Below, piece after piece: positions 56,368 through 64,000 of a DNA stretch of 64,000 nt. Source of the stretch: DATBHM01 sp963772375 (GTDB lineage Bacteria > Actinomycetota > UBA4738 > JACQTL01); the NCBI GenBank assembly GCA_963772375.1, contig CAVYXG010000005.1:434001-498000 (forward strand), in the 5' to 3' direction. Under the pieces are notes generated by a model that had not been told where the DNA came from, did not search any database, and worked only from the letters and a program-made list of their open reading frames with translations. Both the position numbers and the translations under genes were made by a program. Numbering within the stretch: the stretch's first letter is position 1; each line of letters starts with the position of its first letter.

Positions 56368-58557
56368 GTGTCCAGTCTGGCCGACGAGGTCGCCGCCCTC
56401 CGGGGCACCAAGCCCGCGACGCTGAAGGACCTCTTCCGCCTCCCCGCGTTCTCCAAGCTCATGGCCGCCATGGCCGTGTCGTCGCTCGGCGACTGGGTCG
56501 GGTTCGTCGCGGTGGCCTCGCTCGTGCAGTCGCACGGCGGCTCCGTGTCGGGGGCCTCGTTCGCCGTGGCCGGCGTGATGATCGCCCGCATGCTCCCGTC
56601 GGTCCTGTTCGGGCCGTTCGCCGGCGTGCTGGTCGACCGGGTGAACCGCAAGCGGCTGATGATCTCCGCCGACATCACCCGGGGCGCCCTGTACGCGTCG
56701 ATGCCGTTCATCGGGGTGCTGTGGGGCATCTACGCGATGTCGTTCGTCATCGAGTGCCTCGCGCTGCTGTGGGTCCCGGCCAAGGACTCGAGCGTCCCCA
56801 ACCTCGTGCCGCGCCGGCAGCTCGTCAACGCCAACACGGTGAGCATGGCCACCACGTACGGGACGCTCCCACTCGGAGGGATCATCTTCACGCTGCTCAC
56901 CGGCGCGGCGCTGACGATCGGCCACCAGGTCACCTACTTCCACGACCACCCGGAGTCGCTGTCGCTGTGGCTGGACGCGGCCACGTTCGTCTTCTCGGCC
57001 TTCATGGTGAGCCAGCTGCCGGACAAGGCGATGCAGCCCAAGGGGGGACAGCGCTTCAAGCTGTCGAACGCCGGCAAGGACATCCGGGACGGCATCTCGT
57101 TCCTGCGGGGGCACCCGCTGGCCCGTGCGATGACGGCCGGCATCGTCGTGGCGTTCATCGGCGTGGGTTCCGTGATCGCGATCGGGCCGGTCTTCGCCAA
57201 CCTCACGCTGCACGCGGGGCCGCCCGGGTGGGGCTTCCTCGTGACGGCGCTCGGGGTGGGGATGGGCATCGGGATGGCGTTCGTCCCGCAGATCAGCAAG
57301 TTCGTCGACCGCGACCTGCTGTTCCCGGCCACCATGCTCGCCGCGGCCATCGTGCTCGCCGTGGTGGCGGCGATGCCGAACATCTCCCTCGCGGCCCTGT
57401 TCACGGTCCTCATGGGCATGTTCGCCGGGGCCACCTGGGTGAACGGCTACGCGTTGCTCCAGGAGAACGTGGCCGACGAGTACCGGGGCCGGACGTTCGC
57501 GACCCTGACCGTCATGTCGCGTCTGGGGCTGTTCGCCTCGCTGGCCGGCTTCCCGCTCCTGTCGGGCGTCCTCGGCGACCACGGGTTCGACATCGGGCAG
57601 TTCCGCGTCGACCTCTCGGGGACGCGGCTGGCCCTGTGGATGGGGGCCGCCCTCGCCGCCGCCGGGGCGGTCGTCGCCCGCCGCGGGCTGAGGCGGAACC
57701 GTCTGACCAAGCCGGTAGGGTTGACGCTGATGCCGCGCCTCAAGAAGGGACCGCGCAAGGGCGTCCTCGTCGCGTTCGAGGGCGTGGAGGGCGCCGGCAA
57801 GGGGACGCAGATCCGGATGGCCCGGGAGTGGCTCGAGAGCCGGGGCTGGCAGGTGCTGGTGACCCGCGAGCCGGGCGGCACGGGCCTGGGGGAACGCCTG
57901 CGGGAGCTGCTGCTCGACCCGGACACCGGACAGGTCGAACCTCGCACCGAAGCGCTGCTGTTCGCGGCCTCGCGGGCCCAGCACGTCGCCACCGTCATCC
58001 GGCCGGCGCTCGAGGACGGCAAGGTGGTCCTGTGCGACCGGTACGTCGACTCCTCGCTCGCGTACCAGGGTGTGGCCCGCGGAGTCGGTGAGCAGGACGT
58101 GCTCACGCTCAACGTGTGGGCCACGCAGGGGCTGTTCCCCGACCTCGTGGTCCTGCTCCACGTCGAGCCCGACCTCGGGCTGCTGCGGGGGACCGGCGAC
58201 GGGCCCGACCGCATCGAGCTCGAGGGGTCGCCGTTCATGGCGAAGGTGGCCGACGCGTACCTCCGGATCGCGGAGGAACACCCCGAGCGGTTCGTCGTGA
58301 TCGACTCCGATCGTCCGCCGGACGACGTGCACCGCGACGTGAAGGACGCCCTGCGGCGGCTGGTTCGCTCACACACCTCGGTCGACACGCCGGCGTACGG
58401 CACGACCATCACCAAGGACATGCTCGAGTCGGGCCCCGCGACCGGCCCCGGGGCGTCGCCGCCCGCCACGCCCGACGGCGAGCACGGGAACGGCTCCGGG
58501 CCGGCGAGGCCGGGCCCCCCGCCGGCCCGCCGAACGTCCGGCCGGGCCGATGACTGA
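56368..58557 (+). CDS. tmk: MFS transporter-thymidylate kinase fusion
   Basis: A 729-aa two-domain protein. Residues 1-450 form an MFS transporter (DRVNRKRLMISADITRGALY in the 2-3 loop, about 12 helices). From Met455 on it is a complete thymidylate kinase: VAFEGVEGAGKGTQI (P-loop), TREPGGTGLG, CDRYVDSSLAYQG, and a disordered Pro/Gly tail of about 60 residues. The kinase makes dTDP from dTMP for DNA synthesis. The reading frame is unbroken, so it is a genuine fusion, known in other actinobacteria; Met455 could also serve as an internal start. The role of the transporter half is unknown. It overlaps holB by 8 bp. Confidence 0.9.
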   Translation: MSSLADEVAALRGTKPATLKDLFRLPAFSKLMAAMAVSSLGDWVGFVAVASLVQSHGGSVSGASFAVAGVMIARMLPSVLFGPFAGVLVDRVNRKRLMISADITRGALYASMPFIGVLWGIYAMSFVIECLALLWVPAKDSSVPNLVPRRQLVNANTVSMATTYGTLPLGGIIFTLLTGAALTIGHQVTYFHDHPESLSLWLDAATFVFSAFMVSQLPDKAMQPKGGQRFKLSNAGKDIRDGISFLRGHPLARAMTAGIVVAFIGVGSVIAIGPVFANLTLHAGPPGWGFLVTALGVGMGIGMAFVPQISKFVDRDLLFPATMLAAAIVLAVVAAMPNISLAALFTVLMGMFAGATWVNGYALLQENVADEYRGRTFATLTVMSRLGLFASLAGFPLLSGVLGDHGFDIGQFRVDLSGTRLALWMGAALAAAGAVVARRGLRRNRLTKPVGLTLMPRLKKGPRKGVLVAFEGVEGAGKGTQIRMAREWLESRGWQVLVTREPGGTGLGERLRELLLDPDTGQVEPRTEALLFAASRAQHVATVIRPALEDGKVVLCDRYVDSSLAYQGVARGVGEQDVLTLNVWATQGLFPDLVVLLHVEPDLGLLRGTGDGPDRIELEGSPFMAKVADAYLRIAEEHPERFVVIDSDRPPDDVHRDVKDALRRLVRSHTSVDTPAYGTTITKDMLESGPATGPGASPPATPDGEHGNGSGPARPGPPPARRTSGRADD

Positions 58558-59686
58558 CGCGCTGGTCGCGGTTCCGGTCCTCCGGGAGATCCCGGGGCAG
58601 GAGGCGGCGATCCGGTTCCTGGTCCAGGCGCTGCACCGGCCCCACCACGCCTACCTCCTGGCCGGGCCGGAGGGCGGCGGGAAGCAGCAGGTGGCACGGG
58701 CGTTCGCCGCCGCGCTGCTGTGCGACCGCGGCGGGTGCGGCGAGTGCCGGGCCTGCGCGCTGGCGCTCGCGGACAAGCACCCGAACGAATTCGTCGTCGA
58801 GCCGGAGGGCCGCGACATCCACGTGGAGACCGTTCGGGAGGAGATCTGGCACCCCGCGTTCCGGACGGCGCCCGAGCCGGGCCGGAAGGTGTTCGTCATC
58901 CGGGAGGCCGACCGGCTGAACCCGGCCGCGGCCGACGTGCTGCTGAAGGTGCTGGAGGAACCGCCGGCCGACGCGGTGCTCCTGCTGCTGTCGGCGCGCC
59001 CGGACGAGCTGCCGGAGACGGTCGTGTCGCGGTGCCACGTGGTGTCGTTCCTGCCGCTCGCCGAGGGGTTCGTGGCGCAGGCCCTGCGGGACGAGGGCGT
59101 GGAGGCCCCCGCCGCGCTCCTCGCCGCCCGGCTCGCCGGGGGGAACCTGGGCCGGGCCCGGAGGATCGCCACGGGCCGCGACGGGCTGTCCTTCCGCGAC
59201 GCCGCCCGCGAGGCCCTCGGCCTGGTCGCGGAGGGTCCACCGGGCGCGTTGGCCGCGGCCGACGTCGTGCTCGCCGCGGCCGACCGGTACCGCGACGGCA
59301 TGAAGGAGGACCTGGCCGAGGAGCTCGCCCCGTTCCGCGACTCGCGGGGCCGGACCGAGGACGCGTTCCGGGGCGTCGTCCGCCGCCTGGAGGAACGCCA
59401 CAAGCGCCGCCTCCGGCGCGCCGAGCGCGACTACGTCGACTGGGTGCTGCTGTCGGCCTCGACGCTGCTCCGGGACCGGGTGGTGCAGGCCATCGGCGCC
59501 GACGGGAACCTCCGGGTCAACGTCGACCTCGACCCCGCGGCCGAACCCGGGCTCCGCGGCCAGTCGCCCGAGGGCGCGGGCCGGGCCCTCGGCGTCGTCG
59601 AGGCCACCCGGGCCGCGGTCGCCGACGAGACCAACCTCAACCTGCGGCTGGTCCTCGAGGAGGCATTCCTCTCACTGGCGGCATGA
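58550..59686 (+). CDS. holB: DNA polymerase III, delta' subunit
   Basis: A 378-aa clamp-loader subunit. It has a degenerate P-loop (GPEGGGKQQVA, about residues 38-48, lacking the usual Ser/Thr after Lys, as expected for delta', which does not hydrolyse ATP), the zinc motif CDRGGCGECRAC (about residues 60-71), the sensor-like region VIREADRLNPAAADVLLKVLEE (split as IREADRLNPAAAD and VLLKVLEEPP) and SRCHVVSFLPL. It overlaps tmk by 8 bp, the usual tmk-holB order. It helps load the sliding clamp at replication forks. Confidence 0.9.
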   Translation: MTDALVAVPVLREIPGQEAAIRFLVQALHRPHHAYLLAGPEGGGKQQVARAFAAALLCDRGGCGECRACALALADKHPNEFVVEPEGRDIHVETVREEIWHPAFRTAPEPGRKVFVIREADRLNPAAADVLLKVLEEPPADAVLLLLSARPDELPETVVSRCHVVSFLPLAEGFVAQALRDEGVEAPAALLAARLAGGNLGRARRIATGRDGLSFRDAAREALGLVAEGPPGALAAADVVLAAADRYRDGMKEDLAEELAPFRDSRGRTEDAFRGVVRRLEERHKRRLRRAERDYVDWVLLSASTLLRDRVVQAIGADGNLRVNVDLDPAAEPGLRGQSPEGAGRALGVVEATRAAVADETNLNLRLVLEEAFLSLAA

Positions 59687-59771
59687 TCACGGGCGGGGGG
59701 TGCGGCCACCCTTTCCCAAGAGGCATGCGCGCATCACCGACGCCCGGCCGCGGGGATGGGACCATCGAGGC

Positions 59772-60149
59772 ATGACCGTTCGCGTGATGATCGTCGACGA
59801 CCAGGCCCCCTTCCGCATGGCGGCCCGGCTGGTCGTCGAGTCCACCGATGGGTTCGACGTGGTGGGGGAGGCCGAGTCCGGCGAGGAGTCCATCGGGCTC
59901 GCCAAGGAGGTCGATCCCGACCTCGTCCTCATGGACGTGAACCTGCCCGGCATCAACGGCCTGGAGGCGACGCGTTCCATCCTCGAGGAGGCCGACCACC
60001 GGGTGGTGATCCTCCTGCTCTCGACGTACGAGGAATCCGAGTTCGGTCCCCGGATCGCGGAGAGCGGGGCCGCGGGGTTCATCTCGAAGTCGGTGTTCGA
60101 GCCGGACGGCCTCCGCGAGGCGTGGAAACGCGCCACGTCCGTGGTCTGA
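59772..60149 (+). CDS. Single-domain response regulator (receiver only)
   Basis: A 125-aa receiver without an output domain. It begins VRVMIVDDQAPFRMAARLVV (residues 3-22); the phosphoacceptor Asp is in LVLMDVNLPGINGLEATR (about residue 56), and the conserved Lys is in GFISKSVFEP. The sequence is closest to the NarL subgroup. There is no cognate kinase nearby; it may pass phosphate to another protein or act as a phosphate sink. It follows holB after 85 bp. Confidence 0.82.
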   Translation: MTVRVMIVDDQAPFRMAARLVVESTDGFDVVGEAESGEESIGLAKEVDPDLVLMDVNLPGINGLEATRSILEEADHRVVILLLSTYEESEFGPRIAESGAAGFISKSVFEPDGLREAWKRATSVV

Positions 60150-60230
60150 GTCTCGGCCGCTGTCGTTCCTCTGGCGGACCGGTGCGCCCCTGTGCTACCA
60201 CACGGACAGCCATCACCCAGGGAGGGCGCC

Positions 60231-61188
60231 ATGGGCGGAGACGTTGACGGTCACCCCGGCGAGAACCGGGCCGGTCTGACGAGGCGGAGGTTCATGACCG
60301 GGGGCCGCCGGTCTCACCGGGGTGGCGCTCTCGGGTGCGCTGAGTGGAACTGCCGCTCGCGCCGCGAGCAACCCGTTCGTCGGTCGCGTCGTCGGCAATC
60401 CCGGATACGCATTCCTCGAGTTGAACGGCACGATCGTGGGGTCCGTGCGTTCCTTCGTCGGAGGGAACCCGCACGGCGTGGTCGTCGATGAGCCGCCCGA
60501 CCCGGGGGACGGGCTCATCCGGAAGCACCTCGAGGGCGTGCAGTACGAGCGGATCACCCTGCAGTGCGGACTGGGGATGGCGCCGGCCTTCTACGACTGG
60601 CTCTCGGCATTCGTCCATGGCACCGAGACCGGGATGAACGGCAACGTCATCGTCACGGACGGCAACCTGCACAGGAAGAGCCGGCTGCAGTTCACCGACG
60701 CGTTCGTCACCGAGGTGGCGTTCCCGGCGCTGGACGCCTCGTCTCAGGCTTCGGTCGGCCTCACCGTCGAGCTCTTGCCGACGTCCTCGAGCCTGCACAC
60801 TGCGTCCGGGACGCTCTCCGCCACCCCGTCGAACCAGTCGTCCTGGCACTCCGCACGGTTCGTTCTCGATCTCACCGCGGCCGACGGATCGATCGTCTCC
60901 AAGGTCGACGCGTTCAGCGTCCGGCAGCCGCTGTTCGACTCCGCCGGAACCAAGTTCACGCTCCCGCGCCCGGTCGTGAGCGACCTGGGGTTCACGATGG
61001 CCCAGAGCCAGGCCGCGACGTGGTCGGCCTGGTTCGACGACTTCGTGGTGCAGGGCTCCGGGAACGAAGCCGGTGGAACGCTCCGGGTGAAAAACGCCAA
61101 CCAGACCACCGTCCTGGCGGAGATCGCATTCCAGAACCTGGGGATCTTCCGGCTGGACGCGGCGGCCCCCTTCCCGTCCGCCGGCTGA
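60231..61188 (+). CDS. Tat-exported phage gp19-like protein with apparent frameshift
   Basis: The ATG at 60231 has a strong ribosome-binding site (GGGAGGGCGCC) and opens a twin-arginine signal: RAGLTRRRFMT. The frame then shifts at a G5 run (60300-60304). Dropping one G continues as GAAGLTGVALSGALSGTAAR then a cleavage site, exactly the hydrophobic part of a Tat signal, and runs on to a T4-gp19/phage tail-tube-like domain (about 270 residues: YAFLELNGTIVGSVRSFVGG, IRKHLEGVQYERITLQCGLG) that stops at 61188. So one gene of about 318 codons is split by a single-base insertion or by a real slippage site. The second half alone could begin at GTG 60322, but without export. Confidence 0.65.
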
Positions 61189-61351
61189 AGGCCGAGGTGT
61201 ACTGCGAACAGCTGACCTTCGCCTTTCGGCCTGAGGCGCCTCCCGCGCGCCCGATGCGTGCTACCACCCAGCCCATCAGGTCGTGCAACCCGCGCGAGGG
61301 TGGTGCGAGCGCCCTTCCGGCCGCCCGACCCGGGGGCATACGTTCGAGCCG

Positions 61352-62026
61352 TCAGGATGACGGCGGCTGGTCGTGCAGGTAGGCGAGGACGGCCATGACC
61401 CGTCGGTGGACGTCCGGCTCCTCGGTGAGGCCGAGCTTGTGGAACTGGGAGTTGATGTGCTTCTCGACGGCTCGTTCCGTGAGGAACAGCGACCGCGCGA
61501 TCGACGCGTTGTTCTCGCCCTGCGCCATGTGCGCCAGGACCTCGCGCTCGCGGTCGGTGAGCTGGGACAGCGCGGAGTGGGCGAGCCGGTCCTTCGCCGC
61601 GACCAGCGCCTCCACCACCTTGGGGTCGAGCACGGAGCCGCCGCGCGTCACCTCCGTCAGCGCGCGCACCAGCTCCTCGACGTCCGCGACGCGTTCTTTC
61701 AACAGGTAGCCCAGTCCGGCGGCGCCGTCCTTCAGCAGGTCGTAGGCGTACGACTCCTCGGCGTACTGGGACAGGACCACCACGCCGATCCCGGGATGGT
61801 CGGCCCGGATGCGCCTGGCCGCCTGGATCCCCTCGGTGGTGTTGGTGGGGGGCATGCGGATGTCGGTGAGGACGGCGTCCGGCTCGTGGGCCACGACGGC
61901 CGCCAGGAGGTCCTCGAGCGTCCCGACGGTTGCGACGAGCTCGACCTCGGTGCTCCCCTCGAGGAGGGCCGCTGTTCCTTCCCGGACGAGGTAGTTATCC
62001 TCGGCGAAGACCACCCGGATCGGCAC
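61352..62026 (-). CDS. NarL/FixJ-type response regulator (receiver + LuxR HTH)
   Basis: A 224-aa regulator. The receiver begins IRVVFAEDNYLVREGTAALL (residues 3-22), with phosphoacceptor Asp in AVLTDIRMPPTNTTEGI (about residue 55) and LKERVADVEELV at the end. The LuxR-type helix-turn-helix is intact: LTDREREVLAHMAQGENNAS then IARSLFLTERAVEKHINSQF (about residues 158-198). It is divergent from the receiver-cyclase gene 65 bp away, and the two receivers are very similar. No histidine kinase is adjacent. Confidence 0.88.
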   Translation of the reverse strand: MPIRVVFAEDNYLVREGTAALLEGSTEVELVATVGTLEDLLAAVVAHEPDAVLTDIRMPPTNTTEGIQAARRIRADHPGIGVVVLSQYAEESYAYDLLKDGAAGLGYLLKERVADVEELVRALTEVTRGGSVLDPKVVEALVAAKDRLAHSALSQLTDREREVLAHMAQGENNASIARSLFLTERAVEKHINSQFHKLGLTEEPDVHRRVMAVLAYLHDQPPSS

Positions 62027-62091
62027 GGCGGGATCGTACCTGCGGGTGGGGGGAGGGACTCCGGGATGCGGGCGACGGGCCCGGTCGCGCC

Positions 62092-63372
62092 ATGAACATC
62101 CGCGTCGTGCTCGGGGAGGACAACGTCCTCGTCCGCGAGGGGGTGCGGGCGCTGCTCGACGCCTCCGACGGGATCGAGGTCGCCGGCGTGGCGGCGGACG
62201 CGCCCCACCTGATCCAGCTGGCGGAGGAGCTCACGCCGGACGTCGTGGTCACTGACATCAAGATGCCCCCCCACTTCCAGCTCGAGGGGATCGACGCCGC
62301 CCACGAGATCCGGGCGCGCCACCCGGGGACCGGCGTGGTCGTGCTGTCCGCCCACGACGACGAGGCCTACGCGCTCGCGCTGCTCGGCAAGGGCCAGAGC
62401 GGCCTCGCCTACCTGTTGAAGGAACGCGTGGCGGAGGGCGAGACGCTCGTCCAGGCCATCCGGGAGGTCGCGGCGGGCGGTTCGGCCATCGATCCCACCA
62501 TCGCCGAGCGGCTGTCCGGCCGGCACGAGGCGGATGCCGAGGACCGGCAGATCCTCGACCTGATGGCCGCGGGCTCGGGCTACGCCGAGATGGCCGAACA
62601 CTTGCACACGACCCAGGAGGGCATCGACCGGCGCGTGACGGACCTGTTCGAGCGGCTGGCCGGCGAGGCCGGGAGTGGCCACAACAGGGCCGTCGACGAG
62701 TTGAAGAAGCTCCACGCCGCCGTGGTGGACCGCGAGGCGTCGGCGCGGGCCCTGGCGCCGTACCTGCCGAGCGGCGCCGCGGAGAAGATCGGTCGGTCGG
62801 GCGTCGAGCTGCAGGAGGAGGTCGAGGCCACGATCCTGTTCTCCGACATCCGGGGGTACTCGACCGTTGCGGAGACCACCCCCGCCCGGGAGCTGGCGGT
62901 GATGCTGACCCGGCACCTGTCGGCCATGGCCGAGGTGGTGACGGAGCACGGCGGCTCGATCGACAAGTTCGCCGGGGACGCGGTGATGGCGGTGTTCGGC
63001 GCTCCGCGGCCGGAGCCCGACCATGCGGTGCGCGCCGTTCGCTGCGCGGTGGCCATGCAGGAACGCCAGTCCGCGCTGAACGAGGAGGCCATGGAGCAGG
63101 GCCTCCGGCCGCTGCACGTCGGGATCGGGGTGAACACCGGCGTGGTCATCGCCGGCACCGTCGGGGGCGGCGGGCGGCTCGAGTACACGGTCCTGGGCGA
63201 CGCGGTGAACGTGGCGCAGCGGCTGCAGTCGGCCGCCGCAGCCGGCGAGGTCCTGATCACCGGCGCGACGGCCGAGGCGGCCAAGGCGGGGTGGTTCCAC
63301 CTGGAGCCGCGGGGGATCCAGCAGGTGAAGGGCCGCCGTGAGCCGGTCGAGGTGTTCCGGGTGCTGGGGTGA
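62092..63372 (+). CDS. Receiver-linked class III adenylate cyclase with degenerate LuxR segment
   Basis: A 426-aa protein. A receiver (about residues 1-125: IRVVLGEDNVLVREGVRALL, phosphoacceptor in VVTDIKMPPHFQLEGI) is followed by a segment like a decayed LuxR helix-turn-helix (EDRQILDLMAAGSGYAEMAE, about residues 148-190) and then a class III cyclase domain (about 245-425). All cyclase residues are present: metal-binding Asp252 (FSDIRGYS) and Asp296, adenine-selecting Lys292 and Asp370, and transition-state Asn373 and Arg377 (LGDAVNVAQR). It should make cAMP under phosphorelay control. It is divergent from its probable parent regulator. Specificity for ATP is well supported by the Lys/Asp pair. 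Confidence 0.88.
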   Translation: MNIRVVLGEDNVLVREGVRALLDASDGIEVAGVAADAPHLIQLAEELTPDVVVTDIKMPPHFQLEGIDAAHEIRARHPGTGVVVLSAHDDEAYALALLGKGQSGLAYLLKERVAEGETLVQAIREVAAGGSAIDPTIAERLSGRHEADAEDRQILDLMAAGSGYAEMAEHLHTTQEGIDRRVTDLFERLAGEAGSGHNRAVDELKKLHAAVVDREASARALAPYLPSGAAEKIGRSGVELQEEVEATILFSDIRGYSTVAETTPARELAVMLTRHLSAMAEVVTEHGGSIDKFAGDAVMAVFGAPRPEPDHAVRAVRCAVAMQERQSALNEEAMEQGLRPLHVGIGVNTGVVIAGTVGGGGRLEYTVLGDAVNVAQRLQSAAAAGEVLITGATAEAAKAGWFHLEPRGIQQVKGRREPVEVFRVLG

Positions 63373-63414
63373 GTCCGTGCCGTTCGGACCTGCTGCTAAC
63401 CTGATTCCCCACCC

Positions 63415-63487
63415 GCCGGGGTAGCTCAGCTGGCAGAGCAGCGGTTTCGTAAACCGCAGGTCGTGGGTTCGAGTCCCACCTCCGGCT
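63415..63487 (+). tRNA. tRNA-Thr (anticodon CGU)
   Basis: A complete 73-nt cloverleaf. The acceptor stem GCCGGGG pairs with CTCCGGC (one G-U). The D-arm is GCTC...GAGC. The anticodon stem GCGGT/ACCGC encloses loop TTCGTAA, giving anticodon CGU for codon ACG. The T-arm is GTGGG-TTCGAGT-CCCAC. The discriminator base is T and the CCA end is not encoded. It is placed 42 bp after the cyclase gene. Confidence 0.95.
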
Positions 63488-63521
63488 CCCACGGTCGGGC
63501 CGGTCAGGCGATCGTTCCGGC

Positions 63522-64000
63522 TCAGCGAAGCGCGCGCGCCGTCGGCGGCAGGTGGATGGTCTCGATCGAGTGCAGGATGTCGGACCGGTCGACGAAGGCC
63601 TCGTCCTCGGCTCCGGGCCCGCCGTTCAGGGTGTCTCGCACGTCGTCTCGGGCGAAGAACGTGTCGTTGTCCCCACCGCCGAGGTAGACGTCGGCGAGCG
63701 CCCCGCCGGTGATCCCGTCGTCCCCCGGCCCCCCCTGGAGCTGATCGCGGCCTCCCTCGCCCTCGATGATGTCGTCGCCGCCGCCGCCCTCCACCTGGTC
63801 GCCGCCCAGGGCGCCTTCGATGTGGTCGGCGCCGGGGCCGCCATCGATGATGTCGTCCGCGCCGAGCCTCGCGAACGCCGCGCCGTGAGTGTCGCCGCCG
63901 ACGATGTGGTCGTCGAAGTTCCCGGGCCCGCCGTCGAGCTCGTCGGGATCCGGTCCGCCGTCGATGTCGTCGCGGGCACCCCCACCGTCGATGTCGTCCT
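63522..64000 (-). CDS. RTX-type hemolysin-like calcium-binding repeat protein, C-terminal part
   Basis: An open frame that enters from beyond position 64000 and stops at 63522, so the N-terminus is missing. About 160 residues are visible. They consist of glycine/aspartate-rich nonapeptide repeats of the GGxGxDxxx type (for example GGPGADHIEG, GGGGDDIIEG, GGPGDDGITG), which form a Ca2+-binding parallel beta-roll, and end in a short non-repeat tail (LHSIETIHLPPTARALR). Such proteins are secreted and often adhesive or enzymatic. The repeats are more degenerate than in classical RTX toxins. What precedes them is unknown. Confidence 0.78.
   Translation of the reverse strand, partial: DDIDGGGARDDIDGGPDPDELDGGPGNFDDHIVGGDTHGAAFARLGADDIIDGGPGADHIEGALGGDQVEGGGGDDIIEGEGGRDQLQGGPGDDGITGGALADVYLGGGDNDTFFARDDVRDTLNGGPGAEDEAFVDRSDILHSIETIHLPPTARALR

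Noticed and set aside
53968..58332. A 1454-codon open frame on the minus strand opposite topA and tmk
   Set aside because: It is the antisense shadow of two well-supported genes in high-GC DNA; its sequence is Arg/Pro/His-rich, with no domain.
60322..61188. gp19-like gene as part of a phage tail or contractile injection system
   Set aside because: No sheath, baseplate, spike or ATPase genes nearby, and the protein carries a Tat signal, so it is more likely a lone exported protein.
63522..64000. Possible DNA-level tandem repeat or CRISPR-like array
   Set aside because: The periodicity comes from degenerate Gly/Asp codons of an RTX protein; there are no identical repeats or unique spacers.

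Overview
The window is about 70% GC, coding-dense (no gene-free stretch over about 170 bp) and bacterial. The gene content points to the Actinomycetota: a nickel superoxide dismutase with its maturation protease, an ino1-padR pair, an LCP wall-polymer ligase, a RES-Xre toxin-antitoxin pair, an MFS-thymidylate kinase fusion, and a block (OB-fold protein, divergent TrkA pair and APC permease) that recalls the mycobacterial ceoB/ceoC neighbourhood. The TopA keeps C-terminal zinc fingers that mycobacterial TopA lacks, so a deep or uncultured lineage is plausible, but I cannot place it further. I see no insertion sequence, prophage block or CRISPR array.

Layout. 1-7.5 kb: sodN (cut by the edge) and divergent sodX, a flavin disulfide reductase, an Eis-like acetyltransferase and a large patatin-like protein. 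7.5-16 kb: an MFS exporter, ino1-padR with a three-box operator, a secreted Asp-box protein, a phosphodiesterase and a lipid-linked flippase. 16-24.7 kb: a LOG-like protein coupled to an MrfA/YprA-type helicase, a CaCA exchanger, an LCP pair, a STAS/anti-sigma kinase pair and a CPA2 antiporter. 24.8-31.7 kb: H+-pyrophosphatase, OB-fold protein, toxin-antitoxin pair, nadB, TrkA pair. 31.8-50.8 kb is largely ion homeostasis: two tandem KimA-like permeases, kdpE and the kinase half of KdpD, a kdpFABC operon with an extra small gene at each end, an ABC exporter, a TetR-CLC operon, and the separate sensor half of KdpD. 51-64 kb: an HD hydrolase, small envelope proteins, DedA, topA, MFS-tmk, holB, a lone receiver, a Tat-exported gp19-like protein with an apparent frameshift, two divergent response regulators (one fused to an adenylate cyclase), tRNA-Thr(CGU) and the end of an RTX-type protein.

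How the genes work together. Potassium is the main theme: KimA-like uptake, RCK/TrkA gating subunits and inducible high-affinity Kdp lie close together, with chloride (CLC), Na+/H+ or K+/H+ (CPA2), Ca2+ (CaCA) and pyrophosphate-driven proton pumping nearby. KdpD is split into two genes about 11 kb apart. One TetR protein probably controls both its own operon (tetR-CLC) and the divergent promoter region of the ABC exporter, because a near-identical operator lies at both places.

The observations most worth following up are the shared TetR operator, the extended Kdp system with split KdpD, the receiver/degenerate-LuxR/cyclase protein beside its presumed parent regulator, the toxin-antitoxin operator with a leaderless start, and two apparent frameshifts (near 30.16 kb and at a G5 run at 60.30 kb). 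None is proven to be a new system.
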